In this document: one piece after another, positions 28,556 to 36,533 of the stretch
Position numbering within the stretch: position 1 is the first letter of the stretch
Layout: each line of letters opens with the position of its first letter
Source: Hyphomicrobiales bacterium
GTDB lineage: Bacteria > Pseudomonadota > Alphaproteobacteria > Rhizobiales > Rhizobiaceae
DNA length: 64,000 bases
Reading direction: 5' to 3'
Assembly: GCA_900471605.1 (NCBI GenBank)
Contig: UCEY01000026.1
Coordinates: 62,001 to 126,000 of the forward strand
Translations under genes and position numbers: made by a program
Notes under the pieces: model-generated
What the model was told of the DNA's origin: nothing
Seen by the model: only the letters and a program-made list of their open reading frames with translations
Databases searched by the model: none

Positions 28556-28686
28556 TTTTTTGGGAAAGCGTACCGGAAGCGGCCAAGGTGTCATAGACAT
28601 GGCAGGGCTGCAGGACTAAACCTGCGGTCCTCAACAATGCAGCAACGGCCATCCAAGACGAAGACCGCTTGCGCGGAGGATGTCAG

Positions 28687-29898
28687 ATGGCCGATGCAAC
28701 CTCGAAGCCGATCGCACCAGTCTCAGCCGAGGCGACCGCCCTGCCGATCATCCTGGCGGTCAGCTTCTGCCACATGATCAACGATATCATGCAGTCGATG
28801 ATCTCGGCGATCTATCCGATGCTGAAAACGGATTATGCGCTGGATTTCTGGCAGATCGGCATTCTGACGCTCGCCTTCCAGTGCACGGCATCGCTGCTGC
28901 AGCCGGTGATCGGCATCGTCACAGACAAGAAGCCTTTTCCCTATTCGCTGCCGGTCGGCATGGGGTCGACCTTCATCGGCCTGTTCATGCTTGCAAACGC
29001 TCATTCCTATATGATGCTGGTCATTTCCGCGTCGCTGATCGGCATCGGCTCGGCGGTTTTCCATCCGGAATCGTCACGCGTGGCGCGGCTTGCATCGGGC
29101 GGTCGTTACGGGATGGCGCAGTCGGTGTTCCAGGTGGGCGGCAATTTCGGCCAGTCGATCGGCCCGCTGCTCGCAGCCTTCATCGTCGTGCCGAACGGGC
29201 AGGGCAGCGTTGCCTGGGTTTCGGTCGGCGCACTTTTCGGCATCGTCATCCTCACGGGCGTTGCGCGCTGGTACAAGGCGCATATGCTTGCGAACCAGGG
29301 GCGCAAGCGGGCTCTGAAGGCCCATAACCTTTCAAGGCGCACGGTCACCTTGGCCCTTATCGTGCTCACCATCCTGACATTCTCGAAGAATGCCTATATG
29401 GCCTCGATCAGCAGCTACTATACGTTCTTCGTCATCGAGCGCTTCCAGGTCACGGTGCCGCAGTCGCAGGTCATGCTGTTCATCTTCCTCGGCGCAGTTG
29501 CGCTCGGCACCGTCATCGGCGGGCTGGTCGGCGACAAATTCGGCTCCAAGGTGGTGATCTGGTTCTCGATCCTCGGGGTGCTGCCGTTCACGCTCGCCAT
29601 GCCCTATGCCAACCTGCCGGTGACGATCGCGCTTTCGGCGATCATCGGCTTTATCATGGCCTCGTCCTTCCCGGCGATCGTGGTGATGGCGCAGGAACTG
29701 GTGCCGGGGCGGGTCGGCATGATCGCCGGCATCTTCTTCGGCATTGCCTTCGGGATCGGCGGCATCGCTGCGGCGGTGCTCGGCGTCTTCGCCGACCAAT
29801 ACGGCATAACTTTCGTCTACAATGTCTGCGCCTTCCTGCCGGCGCTCGGGTTGCTGACGATTTTCCTGCCCGGCAAAAAGGCCCTGCGGGTCGCCTGA
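28687..29898 (+). CDS. fsr: MFS transporter, fosmidomycin resistance protein family
   Basis: 403 aa from the ATG at 28687, with GGAGG upstream. Twelve transmembrane helices. The Fsr-family block GIGSAVFHPESSRVARLASGGRYGMAQSVFQVGG is intact (residues about 120-155), as is QCTASLLQPVIGIVTDKKPFPYSL. Family members export fosmidomycin and other small drugs by proton antiport; their natural substrates are mostly unknown. No regulator lies next to it. Confidence 0.9.
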   Translation: MADATSKPIAPVSAEATALPIILAVSFCHMINDIMQSMISAIYPMLKTDYALDFWQIGILTLAFQCTASLLQPVIGIVTDKKPFPYSLPVGMGSTFIGLFMLANAHSYMMLVISASLIGIGSAVFHPESSRVARLASGGRYGMAQSVFQVGGNFGQSIGPLLAAFIVVPNGQGSVAWVSVGALFGIVILTGVARWYKAHMLANQGRKRALKAHNLSRRTVTLALIVLTILTFSKNAYMASISSYYTFFVIERFQVTVPQSQVMLFIFLGAVALGTVIGGLVGDKFGSKVVIWFSILGVLPFTLAMPYANLPVTIALSAIIGFIMASSFPAIVVMAQELVPGRVGMIAGIFFGIAFGIGGIAAAVLGVFADQYGITFVYNVCAFLPALGLLTIFLPGKKALRVA

Positions 29899-29992
29899 GG
29901 ACGAATCTTCGGCTATGTGATGCGGTGACGGATCGCTTTCGCGGCCGCCGGCGTTATATCGCCCGAAGTACTGTCGAACAGGAGAGCACGAC

Positions 29993-30901
29993 ATGGAATG
30001 GAGAGGGCGCCGGCAATCGGACAATGTCGAGGACCAGCGTGGCGCCTCCATGGGCGACAGTCCGCTCGGCCGGGGCGGATTGCGCATTCCGATCGGCGGC
30101 GGCGGGCGCCGCGGGGGCGGACTCGGCATCGGCGGGATCATCGTCATCCTGATCATCTGCTGGATTACCGGCATCAATCCGCTGTCGCTGCTGTCGGGCG
30201 AACTCGGCATGGACGGCTCCGGCTTCGAGCAGCAGCAGACAACCCGAAACCGCACGCCCGCCAACGACGATACGACCGCGTTCGTGCGCACCGTGCTCGC
30301 CGAGACGGAAGATACCTGGCACGGCATTTTCCAGGCCAACGGCCAGCAGTATCAGGAGCCGGTGCTGGTGCTGTTCTCCGGCCGGGTGAATTCGGCCTGC
30401 GGGTTCGCATCGTCCGCGACCGGTCCGTTCTATTGCCCCGGCGACCACAAGCTTTATCTCGATACGAACTTCTTCAAGGAACTCGAGCAGCGCTTCGATG
30501 CAGCAGGCGATTTCGCCGAGGCCTATGTGATCGCCCACGAAGTCGGCCACCACGTCCAGAACCTCACCGGCATCCTTCCGAAGTTCAACCAGGCCCGCCA
30601 GCGGATGAGCGAGGCGGACGCCAACCGCATGTCGGTGCGCGTCGAACTCCAGGCCGACTGCTTTGCCGGCGTCTGGGGCAAGTTCACCCAGCAGAAGGGC
30701 ATTCTCGATCAAGGCGACCTCGAAGAGGCGCTGAATGCCGCCCAGCAGATCGGCGACGATACGCTGCAGAAACGCAGTCAGGGCTATGTCGTGCCGGAAA
30801 GTTTCAACCACGGTACGTCGGCGCAGCGCGCCCGCTGGTTCAAGCGTGGGTTCGATACGGGCGACATGAAGGCCTGCGATACGTTTTCTGGGAATGTCTG
30901 A
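29993..30901 (+). CDS. Neutral zinc metallopeptidase, YpfJ family
   Basis: 302 aa. Residues 1-45 are Gly/Arg-rich, followed by one transmembrane anchor (GGIIVILIICWITGI, about 47-61). The zinc-binding HExxH motif is in AHEVGHHVQN (H182, E183, H186), and MSVRVELQADCFAGVWG provides the third ligand region. Substrate unknown; most of the protein should be periplasmic. GGAGAGCACGAC precedes the ATG. A RIME-type palindrome lies just downstream. Confidence 0.88.
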   Translation: MEWRGRRQSDNVEDQRGASMGDSPLGRGGLRIPIGGGGRRGGGLGIGGIIVILIICWITGINPLSLLSGELGMDGSGFEQQQTTRNRTPANDDTTAFVRTVLAETEDTWHGIFQANGQQYQEPVLVLFSGRVNSACGFASSATGPFYCPGDHKLYLDTNFFKELEQRFDAAGDFAEAYVIAHEVGHHVQNLTGILPKFNQARQRMSEADANRMSVRVELQADCFAGVWGKFTQQKGILDQGDLEEALNAAQQIGDDTLQKRSQGYVVPESFNHGTSAQRARWFKRGFDTGDMKACDTFSGNV

Positions 30902-30971
30902 GGGTTTGCCGTGTTTGGATCCTCGGGTTTTCACCCGAGGATGACGATGGTAAGGGCGGAGCCAGGATACC

Positions 30972-31146
30972 CGCTCAGCCCTGCCGGGCATCTCCCCCTC
31001 AGGGGGAGATCACAAGCGGCACGGTCCCCGCCTCTAAACAACCACCGCAAATGATGCGACGTTCAATGTATGGCGATGAGCAGGCTCCCACCGATCTCAC
31101 CTCTTGAGGGGGAGATGCCCGGCAGGACAGAGGGGGGAGCGGCACC
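30972..31146. repeat. RIME-type Rhizobium intergenic mosaic element
   Basis: About 175 bp with two 21-bp inverted arms, perfect to each other: 30981-31001 (CTGCCGGGCATCTCCCCCTC...) and 31105-31125, 103 bp apart. Each arm also contains a local CTCCCCCTC/GGGGGAG fold. Such palindromes, rich in CCCCCTCTGTCC and GCCGGGCATCTCC, are the RIME1 repeats scattered between genes in Rhizobium relatives. It lies between the ends of the metallopeptidase and SRPBCC genes and may act as a transcription terminator or mRNA stabiliser. Confidence 0.75.
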
Positions 31147-31159
31147 CTCAAGAGCCAAG

Positions 31160-31642
31160 TTACTTGTACATTCCCTCGCGCAGGTTGATCCCGTATTCCA
31201 CAAAGGCCTTCATGGCGCAGAGCATCTGCGACCAGCCCTGGCAGTTGCCGTATGAGGCTGAAAGCCCGCCGGGGGTTTCACGCCAACCCTCCTCGGCGAT
31301 GGTCACCAGCGTGCGGCCGGCTTCCAGCGGCTCGAAGGTCATGGTGACCGTCGTCTTGTAGTTGGCGGGGTTGACGTTTTCCGGTCCCTGTTCAGCGGCA
31401 TTGCCTTCCGTCGCATCCCAACGCAGCACGATCTTCCGGTTCTTTTCCACCTCGACGACCTCGACGGGGAAGGCGCCCGGGAAATCGTGAAAGTCCCAGG
31501 TGACCGTCGTACCAGTCTCCAGCCGCCCCTTCGCGCCGCCTGTGGTGAAATAGCCGGAAAGCTTCTTTGGATCGGCGACGGCCTCGAACACCTCCTCGAC
31601 CGGTTTTGAGATCCGGCTCGATACCTTGAACTTCAGTTCCAT
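31160..31642 (-). CDS. SRPBCC domain protein (AHSA1/START-like)
   Basis: 160 aa, a single helix-grip SRPBCC domain. It begins MELKFKVSSRISKPVEEVFEAVADPKKLSGYF and contains VTWDFHDFPGAFPVEVVEVEKNRKIVLRWD. These domains bind hydrophobic small molecules or act as co-chaperones. The gene is divergent from an ArsR regulator over a 50-bp region containing a perfect palindrome, a common ArsR-SRPBCC pairing. Ligand unknown. Confidence 0.87.
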   Translation of the reverse strand: MELKFKVSSRISKPVEEVFEAVADPKKLSGYFTTGGAKGRLETGTTVTWDFHDFPGAFPVEVVEVEKNRKIVLRWDATEGNAAEQGPENVNPANYKTTVTMTFEPLEAGRTLVTIAEEGWRETPGGLSASYGNCQGWSQMLCAMKAFVEYGINLREGMYK

Positions 31643-31673
31643 GATCTTTCTCCCTTGTTTCTCCCCCCCCCAT

Positions 31674-31695
31674 CATGTTATAAAAATATAACATG
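31674..31695. promoter_or_regulatory. Palindromic operator between the SRPBCC and arsR genes
   Basis: Perfect 9-bp inverted repeat CATGTTATA / TATAACATG with spacer AAAA. It is the only strong dyad in the 50-bp intergenic region, and its right arm contains the ATG of the arsR gene. Likely binding site of that ArsR protein. Confidence 0.65.
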
Positions 31696-32016
31696 TCAAG
31701 CGATGAAAAAAACGACCTTATTTTCAAGGCCCTGGCGGCGCCGGTTCGCAGGGAGATTCTGGACGAGCTGAAGGACCGGCCGCAGACGACGGGCGATCTC
31801 TGCGCGCGGTTTCCGAAGCTCGACCGCTGCACCGTGATGCAGCATCTGAAGGTTCTGGAAGGGGCGGATCTGGTGCTGGTGAGGCGCGAGGGGCGGGAGC
31901 GCTGGAACCACCTGAACCCGCTGCCGATCAAGGCGATCCACGACCGCTGGATCGGTGCCTATGCGGCGCACGCTGTCGATATGCTCGACCGGATGAAACG
32001 GGATCTGGAGGGTTAG
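31693..32016 (+). CDS. ArsR-family winged-helix regulator
   Basis: 107 aa. The HTH fold is clear: IFKALAAPVRREILDELKDRPQTTGDLCARFPKLDRCTVMQHLKVLEGADLVLVRREGRERWNHLNP. The ArsR metal-site ELCVC motif is missing; two single cysteines occur instead. The ATG sits inside the palindromic operator and has no Shine-Dalgarno, so the mRNA may be leaderless. It probably represses itself and the divergent SRPBCC gene. The stop overlaps the convergent DUF2938 gene by 4 bp. Confidence 0.88.
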   Translation: MSSDEKNDLIFKALAAPVRREILDELKDRPQTTGDLCARFPKLDRCTVMQHLKVLEGADLVLVRREGRERWNHLNPLPIKAIHDRWIGAYAAHAVDMLDRMKRDLEG

Positions 32017-32492
32017 CGGATCAGCAGGGCGGTGCCGTAAAGCCCGAGTGCGAAAACGGTGTGGGCGGCGAAATTGAGGAGCCGCACCTTGTTCGGCCTT
32101 GGCGTCTTCGAGGCGGCCCAGCCGAGGCCGAGGCCCGGCTGCATCAGGAACCAGCCGGCACCTATGGTGACGATGCCGAGGATCCAGGCGGGAATGAAGG
32201 TCGGCGCGGCGAACCAGTTCGGCCCTGCGATCAGCGCGAGGATCGCGCCGTATAGAATGCCGACGGCGTAGTGACCGGCCCAGCCGAGCGCGAGTTCATG
32301 GTCGTAGGGTTCGGCGGCGGCGATGCTATCGTGAAAAACCTTTCCGCGGCGCAGGTGCCAGAACCACCGCCCGGCCGGCGCCCAGTTCGCCTTGGGCTGA
32401 GCGAAGACCTTGTTCAGGACGATCGCCCAGAGATCCATCAGGACGGTTGCGCCGAGGCCGATCAGGATGCCGCGCCAGAGAAGTTCGATCAT
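32013..32492 (-). CDS. DUF2938 membrane protein
   Basis: 159 aa with four transmembrane segments. The DUF2938 pattern fits: GILIGLGATVLMDLWAIVLNKVF, NWAPAGRWFWHL, LALGWAGHYAVGILYGA and FFLMQPGLGLGWAASKTPRPN-like GWFLMQPGLGLGWAASKTP. Function unknown. It overlaps the end of arsR by 4 bp on the opposite strand. Confidence 0.85.
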   Translation of the reverse strand: MIELLWRGILIGLGATVLMDLWAIVLNKVFAQPKANWAPAGRWFWHLRRGKVFHDSIAAAEPYDHELALGWAGHYAVGILYGAILALIAGPNWFAAPTFIPAWILGIVTIGAGWFLMQPGLGLGWAASKTPRPNKVRLLNFAAHTVFALGLYGTALLIR

Positions 32493-32567
32493 GAGGATGT
32501 CGCCGAAGAGAGGAGTTTCAACTCCAATCTCTATGGGCTCCGGTTTGGACTGTCGAGGGCTTCCGGA

Positions 32568-32939
32568 CTATGGGAACATCTTGTCGGCGGTTGCGGTCGC
32601 CAGCGTCTTGCCGCCGGAATCGAGCGCCTTCACCGTGAAGCGGTACTTGTGCTTGCCGGACGGCGGGCAGGGGCCGGTATAGCTGAAGGCGCCATAGGCG
32701 AGCGACTTCTGGCCCGAAAAATCCACCTTGCCGCCGCCGTGGTTATAATCCGGCACGTCCATGTCCTTCATGCGGATATCGAGGGCCTTGGTGCCGGCGG
32801 GGACGCCCGAGAGCGAGATCGGTGGCGATTTCGAATCGAAACATTTCTTTGTCGGCCCCCAGTCGAAGGAGACCTTCATATCCGCCATCGCGGCGCTACC
32901 CGATGCCAAGAGCAATGCGATCGCCATCAATCCGCGCAT
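32568..32939 (-). CDS. YbhB/YbcL-type phosphatidylethanolamine-binding-like protein, secreted
   Basis: 123 aa from the ATG at 32939, with GGGGGA upstream; the longer frame to 33092 reads through the promoter region. A signal peptide (MRGLMAIALLLASGSAAMA) opens the protein, so it is periplasmic. The PEBP-like fold is visible in KCFDSKSPPISLSGVPAGTKALDIRMKD and the ligand-pocket stretch YTGPCPPSGKHKYRFTVKALD. It is shorter than most YbhB proteins (about 160-180 aa). Ligand unknown. Confidence 0.82.
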   Translation of the reverse strand: MRGLMAIALLLASGSAAMADMKVSFDWGPTKKCFDSKSPPISLSGVPAGTKALDIRMKDMDVPDYNHGGGKVDFSGQKSLAYGAFSYTGPCPPSGKHKYRFTVKALDSGGKTLATATADKMFP

Positions 32940-33263
32940 GACAATCCCCCAACCGATCATGATCGAAACCACGAGATGGCAGCCTATGTCTTTGCTTGCG
33001 TCTGTCAACAAGATCGCGTCAAGATAGCAGGGTGCGAGCGGCGGAGCTTCAGACCGTTTTCCCATTGCCATCCCGGTGGCCATTGCGCGCATTTGTTGAT
33101 TTTCACCGGGCGACCGGCACTTTGCGGGCTGAATTTACGCTCCGGTTGTGGTTTTCATCAAAAACTTTGAAATGTTCACGGATTGTTTCGGTTTTCTTTT
33201 GCCGCTATGTAGGCAGCCCGGCGAGCTGATCGTCTTTCCAGAAAACACAATCGCTAGAGAGAC

Positions 33264-34529
33264 ATGTCGATGCTCGACCCGAAATTCGTTCGCCGCGGCC
33301 TTTTCCTCGTCTTCATGATCCTGTTCCTGGACATCATCGGGATCGCGATCATCATGCCGGTGCTGCCGACCTTCCTGCGCGAGCTGACCGGCGACGACAT
33401 GAGCGCGGCGGCGGTCGACGGCGGCTGGCTGTTGTTGATCTATTCCGGCATGCAGTTCCTGTTTGCGCCGCTGCTCGGCAACCTTTCCGATCGGTTCGGC
33501 CGCCGGCCGATCCTGCTCGCCTCGATCTTCACTTTCGCGCTCGACAATCTGATCTGCGCGGCTGCCACCAGTTTCTGGATGCTGTTTGTCGGACGGGTGC
33601 TTGCCGGCATTTCCGGCGGCAGTTTCGCCACCTGCTCGGCCTATATCGCCGATATCAGCAATGACGAGAACCGCGCCAGGAACTTTGGCCTGATCGGGAT
33701 CGCCTTCGGTGTCGGCTTCACGGTCGGGCCGGTCATCGGAGGGGTGCTCGGTGAGCTTGGGCCACGCGTGCCCTTCCTCGGCGCCGGCCTGCTCTCGCTC
33801 GCCAATTTCGTGGCGTCGTGGTTCCTGCTGCCGGAAACGCTCGACAAGGCGAACCGCCGCAAGTTCGAGCTCAGCCGAGCCAATCCGCTCGGGGCGCTGC
33901 GCCAGATGCGCCACTATCCTGGTATCGGCTGGGTGATGCTGGTGATGTTCCTCTATTGGCTGGCGCATGCGGTCTATCCGTCGGTCTGGTCCTTCGTGTC
34001 GGTCTATCGCTACGGATGGAGCGAGGGGCAGATCGGCCTGTCGCTCGGTGTGTTCGGCATCTGCGCGGCCTTCGTCATGGGCTTCATCCTGCCGAAACTG
34101 GTGCCGGTGCTCGGTGAATGGAAGACGGCCGTGCTCGGGCTTTGTTTCTCCTGCCTCGGCCTTGCCGGTTATGCCTTCGCCTGGCAGGGATGGATGGTCT
34201 ATGCCGTCATCCTGGCGACCACGATCGAAAACATCGCCGACCCAGCGCTTAGAAGCATCGCTTCGGCCAGGGTACCGCCGTCGGCGCAAGGCGAGCTGCA
34301 GGGCGCGATGACGAGCCTCACCAGCCTGACTACGATCGTCGGCCCGGCGATCTTTACGCAACTGTTCAGCGCGTTCACCGGCGAGCATGCCAAAGTCGAG
34401 TTCGCGGGCGCACCCTACATGATGGCGGCGATCTTCATGGCCTGTGCGATTCTGGTGTTTCTGAGCCGGATTTCGCGGAAAACGCCTGTAGGTCAGCGCG
34501 AAAACGAACTCACCCATCAGATTTCTTGA
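33264..34529 (+). CDS. TetA-family MFS transporter (TCR/Tet type)
   Basis: 421 aa with 12 transmembrane helices. The MFS motif A GNLSDRFGRRPILL lies between TM2 and TM3 and the antiporter motif C GFTVGPVIGGVLGELG in TM5, both typical of TetA-type drug/H+ antiporters. No TetR regulator is adjacent, so the gene is probably a chromosomal housekeeping exporter rather than acquired resistance. The drug substrate cannot be inferred. Confidence 0.87.
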   Translation: MSMLDPKFVRRGLFLVFMILFLDIIGIAIIMPVLPTFLRELTGDDMSAAAVDGGWLLLIYSGMQFLFAPLLGNLSDRFGRRPILLASIFTFALDNLICAAATSFWMLFVGRVLAGISGGSFATCSAYIADISNDENRARNFGLIGIAFGVGFTVGPVIGGVLGELGPRVPFLGAGLLSLANFVASWFLLPETLDKANRRKFELSRANPLGALRQMRHYPGIGWVMLVMFLYWLAHAVYPSVWSFVSVYRYGWSEGQIGLSLGVFGICAAFVMGFILPKLVPVLGEWKTAVLGLCFSCLGLAGYAFAWQGWMVYAVILATTIENIADPALRSIASARVPPSAQGELQGAMTSLTSLTTIVGPAIFTQLFSAFTGEHAKVEFAGAPYMMAAIFMACAILVFLSRISRKTPVGQRENELTHQIS

Positions 34530-34576
34530 AGCGACACGCAAAAAATCTGCAGAATCACCTGTAAGTGTTGCCGCAC

Positions 34577-34639
34577 GGATGATGCTCCTCTATAGGCTGC
34601 ATCATCCGCCGCTCGCCAGTTTCTGGAAGCGGCTTTTTT
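34577..34639 (+). terminator. Two-hairpin leader ending in a terminator, directly upstream of the MATE gene
   Basis: First hairpin: arms GGATGATGC (34577-34585) and GCATCATCC (34599-34607). Immediately after it comes a second, GCCGCT (34608-34613) with inner CCAG/CTGG and AGCGGC (34628-34633), followed by six T residues. The MATE ribosome site GGAGG starts only 6 bp after the T-run. It may simply end the tet-type MFS transcript, or it may be a transcription attenuator for the MATE gene. Confidence 0.65.
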
Positions 34640-34657
34640 CGTCTGCGGAGGAGCGTC

Positions 34658-36055
34658 ATGTCGAGTCTTTCCCCCACCGTGGCAGCGATGAGGACGGACA
34701 ATTCCTGGTCCGCGCATATGCGTGCGACCATTGCGCTCGGCGTGCCGCTGGTCGGCGCCCAGCTTGCGCAGATGGCGATCAACACCACCGATGTGATCCT
34801 GGTCGGCTGGCTCGGCACGACCGAGCTTGCCTCGGTGGTCCTCGCGACGCAGATGTTCTTCCTGGTCTTCATCTTCGGCACGGGCTTTACCAGCGCCGTG
34901 GTGCCGCTGGTTGCGCAGGCGCTCGGGCATGGCGATAGCCGCTCGGTTCGCCGGTCCGTGCGTATGGGCTTGTGGATCGTGCTTGCCTTCGGGGTGCTGA
35001 CCGCGCCGATCCTTTGGTTTTCCGGTCCGATCCTGCTTGCGCTCGGCCAGCAGCCGGATGTGGCGGCGAATGCGCAAAGTTATCTGCGCATAGCCCAATG
35101 GGGCATTTTCCCGGCGCTCGGGCTGATGGCGCTCCGCAGCTTCGTCACCGGGCTGGAGAAAGGCGGCATCGTCCTCTACGTCACCATCGTGATGTTCCTC
35201 ATCAACGCGGTGGTTGCCTATCTGCTGATCTTCGGCCGTTTTGGGGCGCCGGAAATGGGGCTGCACGGAGCAGCGGTCGCTTCCGTCGCCGCCAATCTGT
35301 TCGGCTTCGTGGTCGCGCTCCTCTACGTGGAAAGTCAGCCGAAGATGCGCGCCTACGAGATCTTCGTGCGTTTCTGGCGGCCGGACTGGAGCATGATGCG
35401 CGAGATCGTCGTGCTCGGCCTGCCGATCAGCTTCACCATCCTTGCGGAAACCAGCCTGTTTTCGGCAGCTTCCCTGCTGATGGGCATGATCGGCAAGCTG
35501 GAACTCGCTGCCCACGGTATCGCCCTGCAGCTGGCGTCGATCGCCTTCATGATCCCGCTCGGCCTGGCGCAGGTGGCGACGGTGCGCGTCGGGCTCGCCA
35601 ACGGCCGCGGTGATCTCCTGGGCGTGAGACGGGCCGCCATCGCGGTACTCGTGATCAGCGTGCTCTTCACGGCGGTCGGCAGCGTGCTTTATGCGACTAT
35701 TCCGCATTTCTTCGGCAATCTCTTCCTCGATACGCGCAAGCAGGATGCCGCGACCGTGCTGGAATTCGCGATGCCGCTGATCATGATCGCCGGCGCCTTC
35801 CAATTGGTCGACGGGCTGCAGGCGGTTGGTGCAGGTCTGCTGCGCGGGCTGAAGGATACAAGGGTGCCGATGGTGCTGGCGCTGATCGCCTATTGGCCGA
35901 TCGGTTTCTCCTGCGCCTGGATATTTGGCTTTCCGCTCGGTTTTCGCGGCGAGGGCGTCTGGTTCGGCTTCGTGACCGGACTTGCGGCTGCGGCTGCCCT
36001 GCTTTGCGGCCGTTTCTGGCTGCTGGTGTATCGCCGGACGATGTCGGCCCGCTGA
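34658..36055 (+). CDS. MATE-family multidrug efflux transporter (NorM-like)
   Basis: 465 aa with 12 transmembrane helices in two repeated six-helix halves. MATE hallmarks include PLVGAQLAQMAINTTDVILVGWLG at the start of half 1 and GLPISFTILAETSLFSAASLLMGMIG at the start of half 2, with VDGLQAVGAGLLRGLKDTRVPM near the C-terminus. It exports cationic drugs in exchange for H+ or Na+. GGAGGAG precedes the ATG at 34658. The upstream leader ends in a terminator, which may regulate it. Substrate unknown. Confidence 0.9.
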   Translation: MSSLSPTVAAMRTDNSWSAHMRATIALGVPLVGAQLAQMAINTTDVILVGWLGTTELASVVLATQMFFLVFIFGTGFTSAVVPLVAQALGHGDSRSVRRSVRMGLWIVLAFGVLTAPILWFSGPILLALGQQPDVAANAQSYLRIAQWGIFPALGLMALRSFVTGLEKGGIVLYVTIVMFLINAVVAYLLIFGRFGAPEMGLHGAAVASVAANLFGFVVALLYVESQPKMRAYEIFVRFWRPDWSMMREIVVLGLPISFTILAETSLFSAASLLMGMIGKLELAAHGIALQLASIAFMIPLGLAQVATVRVGLANGRGDLLGVRRAAIAVLVISVLFTAVGSVLYATIPHFFGNLFLDTRKQDAATVLEFAMPLIMIAGAFQLVDGLQAVGAGLLRGLKDTRVPMVLALIAYWPIGFSCAWIFGFPLGFRGEGVWFGFVTGLAAAAALLCGRFWLLVYRRTMSAR

Positions 36056-36084
36056 GAGCCTCCTCGTCCGGCGTGATCTGACGG

Positions 36085-36435
36085 TCAGGCAGGCAGAAGT
36101 TCGCGCAAAGTGATTGGTGCATAGAAGCCGACATTGGCTTCGACGCCGAGCTCGCGGCTGAGGGCCTGGCGGTCGATGCCCGCTTCCCGGTCCGATCTTG
36201 CGACGGCGGCGATGATCGGCTGGAGGACGTGTTCGCCCTCGAACTGGATGATGGTGATGAGGCTGAGGAGGCCGCCGCCTGCCTGCTGTTCCAACACCAT
36301 GTCGTCGATGAAACCCGGTTGCTCGCGCATCACCCGATGGGTGCGCTCGAGAAGCTCCATGAATTGCGGGCGAGCCTCTTCCGGTACGGAGAACCTGTTG
36401 ACGCGGACCACGCGTCCGTTGCGTATTTCGCTCAT
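36085..36435 (-). CDS. Antibiotic biosynthesis monooxygenase (ABM) domain protein
   Basis: 116 aa, a ferredoxin-like ABM fold: VVRVNRFSVPEEARPQFMELLERTHRVMREQPGFIDDMVLEQ is the typical N-terminal half. Members are small cofactor-free monooxygenases, heme-degrading enzymes or uncharacterised proteins; the function here is unknown. The only Shine-Dalgarno (AGGGG) lies inside the 3' arm of the terminator hairpin of the upstream carA gene, 8 nt before the ATG, so translation may require that hairpin to open. Confidence 0.82.
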   Translation of the reverse strand: MSEIRNGRVVRVNRFSVPEEARPQFMELLERTHRVMREQPGFIDDMVLEQQAGGGLLSLITIIQFEGEHVLQPIIAAVARSDREAGIDRQALSRELGVEANVGFYAPITLRELLPA

Positions 36436-36437
36436 GT

Positions 36438-36467
36438 GAAAAACCCCTGCTCGTTTCTGAACAGGGG
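36438..36467 (-). terminator. carA terminator hairpin that also contains the ribosome site of the next gene
   Basis: On the minus strand: CCCCTG, a 12-nt loop, CAGGGG, then TTTTT, placed 67 bp after the carA stop. The 3' arm AGGGG is the only Shine-Dalgarno-like sequence for the ABM gene, whose ATG is 3 nt beyond the T-run. Confidence 0.7.
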
Positions 36468-36533
36468 CGTTTATGAGACCTCAACCAATGTTAAGGTCAA
36501 TAGGTGTCGACGGATTTTTTAAAGCGCCGGAAA

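Noticed and set aside
34517..36484. A 655-codon open frame opposite the MATE gene
   Set aside because: Antisense shadow with low-complexity His/Arg/Glu content; the MATE frame has 12 clear transmembrane helices.
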